The notes under the pieces: generated by a model
The model's input: only the letters and a program-made list of their open reading frames with translations
Databases searched by the model: none
What the model was told of the DNA's origin: nothing
Shown: piece after piece, positions 8,304 through 17,055 of the stretch
Numbering within the stretch: position 1 is the stretch's first letter
Layout of the letters: every line of letters starts with the position of its first letter
Position numbers and translations under genes: made by a program
NCBI RefSeq assembly: GCF_001049895.1
Contig: NZ_CVPE01000004.1
Coordinates: 62,001-126,000, forward strand
Reading direction: 5' to 3'
Source of the DNA: Rubeoparvulum massiliense
GTDB lineage: Bacteria; Bacillota; Bacilli; Rubeoparvulales; Rubeoparvulaceae
DNA length: 64,000 nucleotides

Positions 8304-9362
8304 TTACATTGATATCGAATGAGTTGCTTTCTTTCTCCGCTTTACAAGGCGAAGGACGAGCCCCATTGCTACTGCTAAAAGTAGCGTTAACACTCCACCA
8401 ACTACGCCAGATAAACTGGTTCCACTGCTCACAGCAGCGATGCTCTCCCCATCTTCGTTACTCTCTTCTACGATACCTTCTGATGATTTAAAACCATAGT
8501 CAGGTAGAATTGCTGTTTTTTCTTGAATCTTAGATAATGACTGATGTAGCTCACTGGTTGCTTCTAATTCATCGGTACCTGCTGTCTTAAGCATGGACCA
8601 TTCTAAGCCATCAGGATTGCTAGAGGCAAACCAAGAGAGAACCCCGCCAGTAAACAATGTAACCACCGCTAATGTCACAAATACCCTTTTAATGGAAATG
8701 CCATGAAGCACTTTTCCTGTAGCTGCGTGCTCAATAATCTCTGGACGTGCTTGCCAGACAAAGGTAAGCACCGTAGCTGTAACAAGACCCTCTACTACAC
8801 CAATGGCTAAGTGAATTGGTTGCATCAGCATCAGAAAGGTTCCAAATGGAAGCTCTGTTTTACCAGAGAAAAAAGTTTCTAGTACAACACTGAAGGCACC
8901 TAATTGAAGCGCAATCACCGCGGAGATCAATGAGCCCCAAAATAAACGTCCCTTTGTATAGCCCTTCCGAACAAGAGGCTTAAAGATCAGGGGATAGACA
9001 AGAAAACATGTATAAAACCCAAGATTAAAGATGTTACTCCCCAATGCCAAGAGTCCACCGTCAGCAAAGAAGAGTGCTTGGATGGTAAGGATGGCGGCCA
9101 TGGTTAGAAAACCAGCATAGGGTCCTAAGAGAGCAGCGAGTAACATTCCTCCACCAAGGTGTCCACTGGAGCCTGTACCTGGAATGGCAAAATTAATCAT
9201 CTGGGCAGCAAAAATAAATGCACCCATCACACCCATTAAAGGGATCTTTTTTTCATCCATCTCATGCTCAATCTTCTTAATTGAATAGGCTGCAATCCCT
9301 GCAGTAGCAACCCACATGGCTCCACCAACAGCTGGTGAAAGTAAGGCATCTGCCATATGCAT
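8304..9362 (-). CDS. cbiM: Nickel/cobalt transporter substrate-binding membrane protein CbiM fused to a PDGLE (CbiN-like) tail
   Basis: 352 residues. I start at ATG 9362 because the protein then begins M-H-M-A-D, and the free N-terminal Met-His is the metal-binding element of CbiM/NikM. An upstream in-frame ATG lies at 9377, but GGGGTGG sits correctly for 9362. Residues 1-220 are the CbiM membrane domain. The rest contains the P-D-G-L-E-W motif and a C-terminal helix, the PDGLE domain that replaces separate CbiN. It is the S component determining nickel or cobalt specificity, and the first gene of the operon. No cobalamin riboswitch was found upstream. Confidence 0.9.
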   Translation of the reverse strand: MHMADALLSPAVGGAMWVATAGIAAYSIKKIEHEMDEKKIPLMGVMGAFIFAAQMINFAIPGTGSSGHLGGGMLLAALLGPYAGFLTMAAILTIQALFFADGGLLALGSNIFNLGFYTCFLVYPLIFKPLVRKGYTKGRLFWGSLISAVIALQLGAFSVVLETFFSGKTELPFGTFLMLMQPIHLAIGVVEGLVTATVLTFVWQARPEIIEHAATGKVLHGISIKRVFVTLAVVTLFTGGVLSWFASSNPDGLEWSMLKTAGTDELEATSELHQSLSKIQEKTAILPDYGFKSSEGIVEESNEDGESIAAVSSGTSLSGVVGGVLTLLLAVAMGLVLRLVKRRKKATHSISM

Positions 9363-9421
9363 CCAGATCCACCCCATCTTCTATATTCCATTTCATTACA
9401 CATCTTATTCAAATTTTATGA

Positions 9422-9472
9422 TAACACACTTCTATTTATTCGTGTTACCATAATTATTACTAATTTGTGTTA
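9422..9472. promoter_or_regulatory. Candidate metal-regulator operator upstream of cbiM (TAACAC/GTGTTA dyads)
   Basis: TAACAC at 9422-9427 faces GTGTTA at 9442-9447 across 14 bases, and a third GTGTTA lies at 9467-9472. They lie 60-110 bases upstream of cbiM. The half-site resembles the GTGTTAC/GTAACAC half-sites reported for some NikR proteins, although here the arms point the other way. NikR-type control is an inference. Confidence 0.4.
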
Positions 9473-9847
9473 TAAAGTGATAGGGTACCCCTACTTTGCT
9501 TATCTTAGGGATAAAGTCTCATTATTTAGTGGAAAACTTCCTCTTTTCCCCTTTTATCGATGATTTTTCGATATTTTATCAAATTCGCATTTTACATCCT
9601 GTAATCAAGATCCTTTAGGCAATTGAAGGGGGCAATCCTTAGGAATTTCAAGCGATTATGCCACATAGAAATAGATTGAATGTTCCATATTTTGGACATT
9701 TGTGCTGATTTATTCCCTTTTTCTAGTATTGCTATACGCGCGTTTTGACCCGTATACTAATGATAATAGTGAACATGGTTTCATTCCCGTGGAATCAGCA
9801 AACTTTACAGGCATCAAGATTTTTATGATTCTTAGCCTAAGCAACTT

Positions 9848-9861
9848 TGTAAGCGTTTACC
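9848..9861 (+). promoter_or_regulatory. CcpA catabolite-responsive element (cre)
   Basis: TGTAAGCGTTTACC matches the cre consensus TGWAARCGYTWNCW at 13 of 14 positions. It ends about 20 bases before the start of the symporter gene, downstream of any promoter, which is the position of a roadblock or repression site. It suggests carbon catabolite control of dicarboxylate or amino acid uptake. The remaining 9473-9847 shows no gene or clear element. Confidence 0.7.
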
Positions 9862-9884
9862 AACTAAGAAATAGGAGGGATATG

Positions 9885-11087
9885 ATGAAAATAAGGGGTA
9901 ACTTACTAACCCAAATCTTAATTGCATTTATTCTAGCAATTATCCTTGGTGTCATTTTTGGTAATTCAGTCGCAGTGCTAAAGCCTCTAGGCGACCTCTT
10001 TTTACGCCTCATCAAATTTATTATTGCACCACTGGTTTTTACTACACTAGTTGTAGGTGTAGGAAGCATTGGTGACCCGAAGCAGCTTGGGAGAATCGGC
10101 ATTAAAACTATTTCATATTATTTATTAACCACTGGTGTCGCCATTATCATAGGACTTGCTGTTGCTTTCTTAATTTCACCTGGTAAGGGTGTCGATCTTA
10201 CCATGGAGCATCAAGACCTAACGGTCACTGAACCAACAAGTATTCTTGATACATTCCTTAACATTGTTCCTACCAATCCTTTCGCAGCACTCGCAGAAGG
10301 GAATATCCTACAGATTATTTTCTTCGCCCTCTTTGTTGGCCTCGCCATCACATTTGTTGGCAAAAAAGCAGAGCCTGTCTACAATTTCTTCGAAGGATTT
10401 GCTGAAGTAATGTACAAAATCACCGGTATTGTTATGAAAGTAGCCCCTCTCGGTATTTTAGGTTTAGTTGCACCAATCATTGGTGGGTATGGCCTCTCCG
10501 TACTAATGCCACTGCTAAAGGTCATTATTGCTGTTGCATTAGGATGTATTCTTCATGCAGTGCTTGTCTATTCAACCGCTGTAAAAACTTTTGCAAAAAT
10601 GAGTCCTTTCCGCTTTTTCAAAGGAATCTCGCCAGCAGCGCTCGTTGCATTTAGTACAGCAAGCAGTGCTGGAACATTACCAGTTACGATTAAAAATACG
10701 CAGGAAAACCTGGGTGTCTCTAATAAAATCAGTAGCTTTGTTCTACCCCTTGGCGCAACCATTAATATGGATGGAACAGCCATCTATCAAGGTGTCGCCG
10801 TCATTTTTATCGCTCAATTCTTTGGCTTAGATTTAACCTTTATGCAGTTAGTCACTGTCGTTTTAACCACGATTTTAGCATCCATTGGTACAGCTGGTGT
10901 ACCAGGTGCAGGGTTGATCATGCTAACCATGGTCTTATCCTCCGTTAATATTCCACTTGAAGGCATTGCCTTAATTGCAGGGATCGATCGGATTCTCGAT
11001 ATGTTCCGTACAACCGTTAATATTGTAGGCGATGCATCTGCTGCAGTAGTCGTAGCAGGTACAGAAGGTGAACTAGATAAGGAATAG
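9885..11087 (+). CDS. Dicarboxylate/amino acid:cation (DAACS, GltP/GltT-type) symporter
   Basis: 400 residues with about eight membrane helices plus re-entrant loops. It has the serine-rich F-S-T-A-S-S-A-G-T-L-P motif, the N-M-D-G-T motif and the C-terminal A-G-I-D-R-I-L-D-M-F-R-T-T-V-N-I motif that bind substrate and sodium or protons. The frame is open upstream to 9702, but AGGAGGG at 9873-9879 places the start at ATG 9885 (or 9882). It transports glutamate, aspartate or C4-dicarboxylates across the membrane. A cre site precedes it and a strong terminator follows. Confidence 0.92.
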   Translation: MKIRGNLLTQILIAFILAIILGVIFGNSVAVLKPLGDLFLRLIKFIIAPLVFTTLVVGVGSIGDPKQLGRIGIKTISYYLLTTGVAIIIGLAVAFLISPGKGVDLTMEHQDLTVTEPTSILDTFLNIVPTNPFAALAEGNILQIIFFALFVGLAITFVGKKAEPVYNFFEGFAEVMYKITGIVMKVAPLGILGLVAPIIGGYGLSVLMPLLKVIIAVALGCILHAVLVYSTAVKTFAKMSPFRFFKGISPAALVAFSTASSAGTLPVTIKNTQENLGVSNKISSFVLPLGATINMDGTAIYQGVAVIFIAQFFGLDLTFMQLVTVVLTTILASIGTAGVPGAGLIMLTMVLSSVNIPLEGIALIAGIDRILDMFRTTVNIVGDASAAVVVAGTEGELDKE

Positions 11088-11121
11088 AATTGGATAAGAA
11101 ATAAAAAATAGACAGATTAAA

Positions 11122-11166
11122 AATGGCCCATCGCTCATGCTGTTTTAGCACTCGCGATGGGCCATT
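11122..11166. terminator. Bidirectional terminator hairpin
   Basis: AATGGCCCATCGC pairs with GCGATGGGCCATT across a 19-base loop. It lies between the convergent symporter gene and the ABC permease gene. Confidence 0.75.
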
Positions 11167-11197
11167 CCTACGATCTATTCCTATGATCTACAAAGAC

Positions 11198-11998
11198 TTA
11201 GAGATGCAGATCCCTTCGCTGATATCCCCAAAATGTTGCACCGATAAATATCGTGGAGAGTACCAATGAAATCGTTACAAAGATGGGATCACCGTCTCCA
11301 CCATTTAGCAAATCCTGTGCCTCGAAGTATTTAAAGGGAGTGAAATATTGTAATGGCTCGAGCTTTGCATTGAGGTCAATAAAAATTGCGAGTAGAAAAG
11401 TGATTAGCAATACAACTGTTGCCATCGCTTGTGCTGTTTTAGGATTTTTAGAGATAGCTGCAAGCACTGCTCCTAAAGATAGAAAAAGCACCTGCAGAAT
11501 GAAGAGTCCACCCATTAAAATCAGAATATCCCCCGTTAAATCTTCATCTCCTGCCACTTGATTACAGATCAGGATGGAAGAAAGCAGCGTTACCCCATTC
11601 AAAATCACCAGATTCAGAAATGCTGCCACAAGCTTGAAGCGAAGCACTCTTGCTCGTGAAACTGGTTTAGTAAAGAGAAACTCGGCGGTTTTATCCAGCT
11701 CTTCCTTCGCAATCATGCTAGCACCCAGCATCACACTATGGATGGTGGCGATTAAGAGCAGGTACTGGTATAGAACACCATAAAAGCCACTGGCTTTGGA
11801 TAAATCAAAAACACCAACGCCCATCACGACCTGAAGTGCTTTTGGAATTTGCGAGACGAATTCATTGATCGCTTGCCCTGAGATGGGCATGGCTGCATAC
11901 TTCCCCATACTGATCAGTACCATAAGAACCATCCCTACGGACCAGAAGATTAATGATCTTAGGTTGGCCTTCATTTCTCTCATCACAATATTCATCAT
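11198..11998 (-). CDS. ABC-2 type transporter permease
   Basis: 266 residues with about six membrane helices. A conserved cytoplasmic segment, L-F-T-K-P-V-S-R-A-R-V-L-R-F-K, couples to the ATPase. It is the last gene of a three-gene ABC operon (ATPase, permease, permease). It is similar in layout to its upstream neighbour, which shares a T-K-P-I-S-R-S box, so the two likely form a heterodimeric channel. The substrate (antibiotic, lipid or protein) cannot be told. Confidence 0.85.
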   Translation of the reverse strand: MMNIVMREMKANLRSLIFWSVGMVLMVLISMGKYAAMPISGQAINEFVSQIPKALQVVMGVGVFDLSKASGFYGVLYQYLLLIATIHSVMLGASMIAKEELDKTAEFLFTKPVSRARVLRFKLVAAFLNLVILNGVTLLSSILICNQVAGDEDLTGDILILMGGLFILQVLFLSLGAVLAAISKNPKTAQAMATVVLLITFLLAIFIDLNAKLEPLQYFTPFKYFEAQDLLNGGDGDPIFVTISLVLSTIFIGATFWGYQRRDLHL

Positions 11999-12008
11999 TC
12001 CACCTCCC

Positions 12009-12806
12009 TTAGGCTGAATGAATATCTTTCTTACTGAAGAGTAGGTAACTTCCTGTAATCATAAGTGTAATAAGGATGATTTCCAGTAGTAGAAAGGTAC
12101 TTTCATAGGTTGAATATTGGATTATGGACTGCACATTAAAATAGTCAAAAGGAGAAAAATAACGAAGCTTTTCATCTCTTAAAACAGAAACAAGCATACT
12201 CAACATAAAAAATCCAGAAACCGTTCCCATGGAGACCATTAGTACAGACTTAATTCTTGGAGCAAGGATAGCAATCAAGATCCCCAAGGCACTAAAGAGC
12301 AGCTGCACAAAGAGCAGTGTCAAGGATACCAATAAAAATGTAGTGTATTGAAATGCGGATGTACTAATAATTAGAGCGGATATACTTGCCACCAGAATAT
12401 AGATAATGTTCGTGAGAAGGAGTAGCATGAGAACCGCAGCGATTTTAGCACTTAACACGCTGCTACGACTGATGGGTTTCGTAAGAAGAAAGTCAGCTGT
12501 GTGATGACTTGTTTCTTTGGAAATAACAGAGATACCCAGATTCATCGCTTGAATCGCTCCACAGAGCATAATATAGCTAAAAATATATCCATAGAATCCT
12601 AAGAAAGAGAAGATGGTTTGGAGATCCACCCCAAATGCAGCCAAGAACCCTTGGGGAAATCCTTGTAACAATGTTTTTACGACCTCCGCATTTTCAGCAT
12701 AGATAGGGAAGAAGGATAAGAAGAGAATAATGAGTAATGATAAGGAGAGCACCCAAATCCCTGTGGATTTCCCATAGGTCTTCAATTCATGGAGAAAGAG
12801 GTTCAT
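12009..12806 (-). CDS. ABC-2 type transporter permease
   Basis: 265 residues and about six membrane helices with the coupling box L-L-T-K-P-I-S-R-S-S-V-L-S-A-K near residue 105. It lies 6 bases after the ATPase gene and 10 bases before the second permease, a tight operon. It probably pairs with the next permease as an efflux complex of the bacitracin/lantibiotic-exporter kind. The specificity is not visible. Confidence 0.85.
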   Translation of the reverse strand: MNLFLHELKTYGKSTGIWVLSLSLLIILFLSFFPIYAENAEVVKTLLQGFPQGFLAAFGVDLQTIFSFLGFYGYIFSYIMLCGAIQAMNLGISVISKETSHHTADFLLTKPISRSSVLSAKIAAVLMLLLLTNIIYILVASISALIISTSAFQYTTFLLVSLTLLFVQLLFSALGILIAILAPRIKSVLMVSMGTVSGFFMLSMLVSVLRDEKLRYFSPFDYFNVQSIIQYSTYESTFLLLEIILITLMITGSYLLFSKKDIHSA

Positions 12807-12812
12807 CTCTGC

Positions 12813-13697
12813 TCAATCCTCCTTCTCGTAATAATGCATAAAGATTTCCTCAAGGTCCGGCTCCTCGATGATCAGATTGGTAAGCTCTATGTTAGCAAGC
12901 TTATTGATCATCACGTTAATATTTCCTTTAAAAATAAAGCTAGTAGCATACCCCTTAACTTCAAGCTGGTTTACCCCATCCATAGTAAAATAGGCTGGAT
13001 CTACAGGAGCATGTGATTCAACGGAAATCCTCTTATAGGCATCCACCCGTAGTTTGCTGATCTGCTCGACCTTCAGGATTCTCCCTTCTTTAATAATGGC
13101 TACCCGATCACAGAGCTTTTGCACCTCACGCAAGATATGTGATGAGAAGAAGATGGTAACACCCTTTTCATTTTCCGCCTTTAAGAGCTCGAAAAATTTC
13201 TGTTGTATCAACGGATCCAATCCGCTTGTAGGCTCATCAAGAATAATTAGCTTCGGTTCATGTAATAAGCCCTGGATAATACCCACCTTCTTTTTATTGC
13301 CAAAGGAAAGGTCAGCGATTTTTTGCTTCAAATCTAGCTGCAATAGATCCGCCAATTCATAGATCCGTGCAGAGCAATTCTTTTTGTAGAATGAAGCAGA
13401 ATATTTTAATAGTTCTAGTACCTTCATATTGTCATAATAGAAGACTTCGGACGGGAGGTAGCCTACTTCCTTAAGAATTTCTGGGCCCTTCGTCGCTACA
13501 TCCATGCCAAAGATTGTTGCACTACCACTGGTTGGATGGAGCAAGGAGAGTAAGGTACGGATCGTTGTGGACTTTCCTGCACCATTGGGTCCGATAAATC
13601 CAAAGATCTCTCCCTCTTCCACCTGAAAGCTTACATCCTCAATTCCCCTCGATTTTCCAAATGTTTTGGTAAGATGATGCACCTCGATCACATTCAT
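12813..13697 (-). CDS. ABC transporter ATP-binding protein (BcrA/DrrA type)
   Basis: 294 residues. Walker A G-P-N-G-A-G-K-S-T at about 35-43, signature L-S-F-G-N-K-K-K-V-G at about 133, Walker B L-I-I-L-D-E-P-T-S-G-L-D, and an H-loop F-F-S-S-H-I-L. The signature has F-G-N instead of the usual G-G-Q, as in some exporter ATPases. The C-terminal 80 residues are the regulatory extension of this subfamily. It is first in an operon with two ABC-2 permeases. ATG at 13697 follows GGGGGTGTAAGC. Confidence 0.88.
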   Translation of the reverse strand: MNVIEVHHLTKTFGKSRGIEDVSFQVEEGEIFGFIGPNGAGKSTTIRTLLSLLHPTSGSATIFGMDVATKGPEILKEVGYLPSEVFYYDNMKVLELLKYSASFYKKNCSARIYELADLLQLDLKQKIADLSFGNKKKVGIIQGLLHEPKLIILDEPTSGLDPLIQQKFFELLKAENEKGVTIFFSSHILREVQKLCDRVAIIKEGRILKVEQISKLRVDAYKRISVESHAPVDPAYFTMDGVNQLEVKGYATSFIFKGNINVMINKLANIELTNLIIEEPDLEEIFMHYYEKED

Positions 13698-13919
13698 GCT
13701 TACACCCCCAATATAAAGAATTTCTTATCCTCTAAATACGCGTTTAGATTCATCATTTCCTCTTTATAATCACATAAACCGCTAGTTTCTTTCTCTTCAT
13801 GAATTAATACCAATTCTAAGATAAATCACAGCATTCCATTTAGGGAATTATTTCACATTATGGTACATTGTCCCCATTCGTGCTAAGATGAAACTAATAC
13901 CAAATATGGAGGTGACCAT

Positions 13920-15641
13920 GTGAAGACTAGAACTTTTAGACCACAAATTACTTCGCAAGAGCTGTTACGCAAAGGAACCGACTTTCAATTTGAAGGCCGT
14001 TTTCAAGAGACGCTAGCGTATAACCATTTTAGACAAGAAGACTTTAAACGCTTAGGTGAAGTGGCAGCCTATCTAGAAGAGTCCTTTCATGAAGCGATCC
14101 AGCTACTTCACAGCCAATTCGTTGAATTAAGAACAGGAAATAATGAACCACCTTCTTTGGAGACCGTCGAAGCCTATATCCGTACATTCTTCTTCGAGGA
14201 AAGAACACAAGCCTATGTGGATAAGACGATGGTCTTCTTCAATCAGCTTCGAAAAAATAATTACCATATTGGGAAATTACTTGTCGCATTTAATCAGCTT
14301 AATTTCTTCTTCACCATTAAGCTTTTATCCAAGAAGGCTTTGAGCCCCCATACCTGCCTTCGTCTGATGGAAAGCCTCCAACGGGCCATGAACATCGAAC
14401 AGGAGGTTCTGATCGAAGTATACACCGAGAAGCTGATGGAGGATACCGCCGTAGGAATCACTTCTATTATGGAGAAAAACGCAGAGATCATGTTCATTCG
14501 AGACTTGCTCAAAAAAATGGAGGAGCAAAGTGAAGAAGCGCAGACCATCTCTGCTTCTACAGAAGAGATGACCGCTTCCATCGCTGAGGTGGCGAGTAAT
14601 GCTGTGTCTGTAGCTGAACGGACCGAGGATGCTGTTAAGAAAGCAGAACAAGGAAGAATGGTGATTACTGCCGCTCTCGATGAGATTGTATTGACGGATA
14701 AAACCTTTCAACAGATTGTTGAACACTTTGATCGCCTAAAACAAGATATTTCACGAATCCAAGATGTAGTTCAGTTAATCCATGGAATCGCTGATCAGAC
14801 CAATCTCCTTGCTCTCAATGCATCTATTGAGGCAGCAAGAGCAGGAGAACATGGGAGAGGCTTCGCTGTAGTGGCTAGTGAGGTTCGAAAATTGGCAGAG
14901 AATACGGTAGAATCTCTCAAGGAAGTGAATAAGAATGTCAATAACCTTGAGACATTTTCCCAGGAAATGTCGGAGTCCATTAACCTCACCACCAACATTA
15001 TTCAGCAAGGGGTCCATAAGGCTAGTGAAGCAGTACCCATTCTTGAAGAGATCGTTACAGATGTAGAAAGAATCAGTGTAGCGACTACAAGTACAGCTGC
15101 TTCTGCACAAGAACAGGCTGCAGCCGTAGATGATGTTGCCCAACGTATGGTGCAAATCACTGATCTATCTGAACAAGTGAAGGCGTTAGGCAATAATACT
15201 GGAGTAGCCGTACATGATCTCGGAAAATTAACCGAAGCACTACGAAACATGCTATTTTCCAAGAATATTCACCTATCCACCCGCTCCATGCTTTTATTAT
15301 CGAAGACCGATCATATCCTGTGGAAGTGGCGTATTTATAATATGCTTCTTGGCTTTGAACAAGTACGTCCAGAAGATGTACTCTCCCATAAAGAGTGTCG
15401 CTTAGGAAAATGGTACTTCGATGCAAGTACCAGCAAACGGCTAAGTACCTACGAGGATTATCAATTACTTGATGAACCTCATCATCAGGTTCATCAATAT
15501 GCGAAGCAAGCTGCTGAAGCCTACGCACGCAGGGACATGCAGGATGCAGAAAAGCAACTAGCCTTATTAGATCAGGCATCTAAGCAAGTATTGAACCATA
15601 TTGACCGCTTACTTCACCTCCTTGAACAAAGCAGAGCTTAG
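13920..15641 (+). CDS. Soluble methyl-accepting chemotaxis protein: globin-sensor-like domain, MCP signalling domain, CZB zinc-binding domain
   Basis: 573 residues with no membrane segment. The start is GTG at 13920; the overlapping ATG at 13918 would meet a stop at once, and GGAGGTGACC is well placed. Residues 30-165 resemble the protoglobin/HemAT sensor fold. The segment that should carry the proximal heme histidine reads [11 protein letters not shown], so leucine falls at that position by my alignment. Residues 200-440 are the MCP coiled coil with the hairpin tip [19 protein letters not shown]. Residues 460-560 are a CZB domain with the C-R-L-G-K-W-Y motif and spaced histidines. It probably signals redox or zinc/hypochlorite state to CheA. 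Confidence 0.88.
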   Translation: MKTRTFRPQITSQELLRKGTDFQFEGRFQETLAYNHFRQEDFKRLGEVAAYLEESFHEAIQLLHSQFVELRTGNNEPPSLETVEAYIRTFFFEERTQAYVDKTMVFFNQLRKNNYHIGKLLVAFNQLNFFFTIKLLSKKALSPHTCLRLMESLQRAMNIEQEVLIEVYTEKLMEDTAVGITSIMEKNAEIMFIRDLLKKMEEQSEEAQTISASTEEMTASIAEVASNAVSVAERTEDAVKKAEQGRMVITAALDEIVLTDKTFQQIVEHFDRLKQDISRIQDVVQLIHGIADQTNLLALNASIEAARAGEHGRGFAVVASEVRKLAENTVESLKEVNKNVNNLETFSQEMSESINLTTNIIQQGVHKASEAVPILEEIVTDVERISVATTSTAASAQEQAAAVDDVAQRMVQITDLSEQVKALGNNTGVAVHDLGKLTEALRNMLFSKNIHLSTRSMLLLSKTDHILWKWRIYNMLLGFEQVRPEDVLSHKECRLGKWYFDASTSKRLSTYEDYQLLDEPHHQVHQYAKQAAEAYARRDMQDAEKQLALLDQASKQVLNHIDRLLHLLEQSRA

Positions 15642-15703
15642 AATAGACCCTAAGTGTGTCTAATTATGTAATATTTTTTGTCGAAATTGATAACTTTTGC
15701 TTG

Positions 15704-15717
15704 TACCCCGCGGGGTA
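15704..15717. promoter_or_regulatory. CsoR/CstR-like operator dyad
   Basis: TACCCCGCGGGGTA is a perfect 14-bp palindrome, 17 bases before the -35 box of the sulfide:quinone oxidoreductase gene. The TA-flanked C4/G4 arms resemble operators of the CsoR family, whose member CstR senses persulfide and controls sqr genes in staphylococci. The link to CstR is an inference, and no csoR-like gene is in the window. Confidence 0.55.
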
Positions 15718-15727
15718 AACGTTTACA
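15714..15727 (+). promoter_or_regulatory. cre-like palindrome overlapping the CstR-like site
   Basis: GGTAAACGTTTACA contains the perfect palindrome GTAAACGTTTAC and matches the cre consensus except at the first base. It shares four bases with the TACCCC dyad, so the two factors would compete or cooperate. Confidence 0.4.
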
Positions 15728-15733
15728 ATAGAA

Positions 15734-15762
15734 TTGACAACATTGTTACAAAGATTTAAAGA
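15734..15762 (+). promoter_or_regulatory. Probable sigma-A promoter of the sulfide:quinone oxidoreductase gene
   Basis: A consensus TTGACA lies at 15734-15739, followed after 17 bases by TAAAGA at 15757-15762, a weak -10. The coding start is about 28 bases downstream. Confidence 0.45.
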
Positions 15763-15790
15763 ATGAGAGATTACTTGGGGGAGTGATAGC

Positions 15791-16984
15791 ATGTCTGAAC
15801 AAACATTCAAGGTGGTCATTGTAGGTGGAGGAACTGCAGGGATTACCGTAGCTGCTCAGTTGGCACGAAAAATGTCACCACAGCAAATCGCGGTGATCGA
15901 TCCAGCAGAGAATCACTACTATCAACCATTATGGACGCTGGTTGGCGCTGGAGTCATGCCGAAAGAAAAGACAGTCCATACCGAAAAATCCGTCATTCCA
16001 AAGGGTGTTCATTGGATTCAAGAGGCGGTTACCTCATTTGCACCAGAAGAGAACTATGTGATGACCGATCGTCAAACCAAGGTAAACTACGAGTACTTAG
16101 TCGTAGCTCCTGGAATCAAGTTGAATTGGGATGGTATCAAAGGACTTAAAGAATCCATAGGGAAAAATGGCGTTGTCTCTAACTATTCCTACGATACGGT
16201 AGATAGCACATGGCAAGCCCTTCAAAATATTAAAGGCGGTAATGTGATCTTTACCCAACCGACTACTCCCATTAAATGTGGTGGAGCACCACAGAAGATT
16301 ATGTATCTGACAGAAGATTATCTTCGCAAGCATAACCTTCGGGATAAGGTCAATATTAGCTTCTACACACCTGCAGGCAAAATTTTTCCAGTCAAAAAAT
16401 ATGAAGATGCTATCAACGAGATGATTGAACGGAGAGGCATCCAGCGAAAATTCCAGTATAATCTAATCGAAATCATTGGCAATGAAAAGAAAGCTATCTT
16501 TGAAAATCTCACAACGGGTGAAACGGAAACGGTTTCCTATGAGATGATTCACGTTACACCACCCATGAGCGCTCCCGACTTTATTAAGGAGAGTCCACTG
16601 GTTGATGCTTCTGGATTGGTGGAAGTGGATAAGCACACACTTCAACATACACGTTATGCCAACATCTTCAGCCTTGGTGACGTAATTAATACAGGTACAC
16701 CTACGAAGAATGGTGCTGCAGTAAGAAAGCAAGCGCCTGTTGTCGTCGCTAATCTGCTTAACGCCATGAAGGGACAACCTATTACCACTCAATATGAAGG
16801 CTATGGCTCTTGCCCACTTGTAACTGGCTATGGTCGACTTATGCTCATCGAATTTGATTATAGCATGCAACCAAAGGAATCCTTCCCCTTCAATCAAGCG
16901 AAAGAACGGCTCAGCATGTATTTACTCAAGCGTTATCTCTTGCCAGCCATGTACTGGAAGGGTATGTTAAAGGGACGGGCCTAG
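15791..16984 (+). CDS. Sulfide:quinone oxidoreductase-like FAD-dependent enzyme
   Basis: 397 residues. The N-terminal dinucleotide-binding motif G-G-G-T-A-G lies at about 12-17, and a second Rossmann part is in the middle. Two cysteines sit where SQR has its redox pair: C163 in P-I-K-C-G-G-A-P and C340 in Y-G-S-C-P-L. The motif I-F-S-L-G-D-V-I-N binds FAD. It oxidises sulfide to polysulfide and passes electrons to the quinone pool at the membrane. GGGGGAGTG precedes ATG. It is monocistronic, with its own promoter, a CstR-like operator and a strong terminator, which fits sulfide detoxification. Confidence 0.88.
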   Translation: MSEQTFKVVIVGGGTAGITVAAQLARKMSPQQIAVIDPAENHYYQPLWTLVGAGVMPKEKTVHTEKSVIPKGVHWIQEAVTSFAPEENYVMTDRQTKVNYEYLVVAPGIKLNWDGIKGLKESIGKNGVVSNYSYDTVDSTWQALQNIKGGNVIFTQPTTPIKCGGAPQKIMYLTEDYLRKHNLRDKVNISFYTPAGKIFPVKKYEDAINEMIERRGIQRKFQYNLIEIIGNEKKAIFENLTTGETETVSYEMIHVTPPMSAPDFIKESPLVDASGLVEVDKHTLQHTRYANIFSLGDVINTGTPTKNGAAVRKQAPVVVANLLNAMKGQPITTQYEGYGSCPLVTGYGRLMLIEFDYSMQPKESFPFNQAKERLSMYLLKRYLLPAMYWKGMLKGRA

Positions 16985-17012
16985 TTACATATTATTATCC
17001 AATTATAATAGA

Positions 17013-17055
17013 ACACAGACTCCGCTCTACTTTAAGAGCAAGTCTGTGTTTTTTA
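17013..17055 (+). terminator. Rho-independent terminator
   Basis: ACACAGACT (17013-17021) pairs with AGTCTGTGT (17041-17049), followed by a T run to 17054. It ends the oxidoreductase transcript and overlaps the stop of the convergent radical SAM gene. Confidence 0.85.

Noticed and set aside
9378-9701. A cobalamin riboswitch upstream of cbiM
   Set aside because: No B12-box-like GCCACTG or paired stems of the right kind were found. The repeats seen are short TAACAC/GTGTTA elements that fit a protein operator better.
14294-15579. Several minus-strand open frames inside the chemoreceptor gene
   Set aside because: They run opposite the strongly conserved MCP hairpin and lack ribosome sites. They are antisense shadows of one gene.
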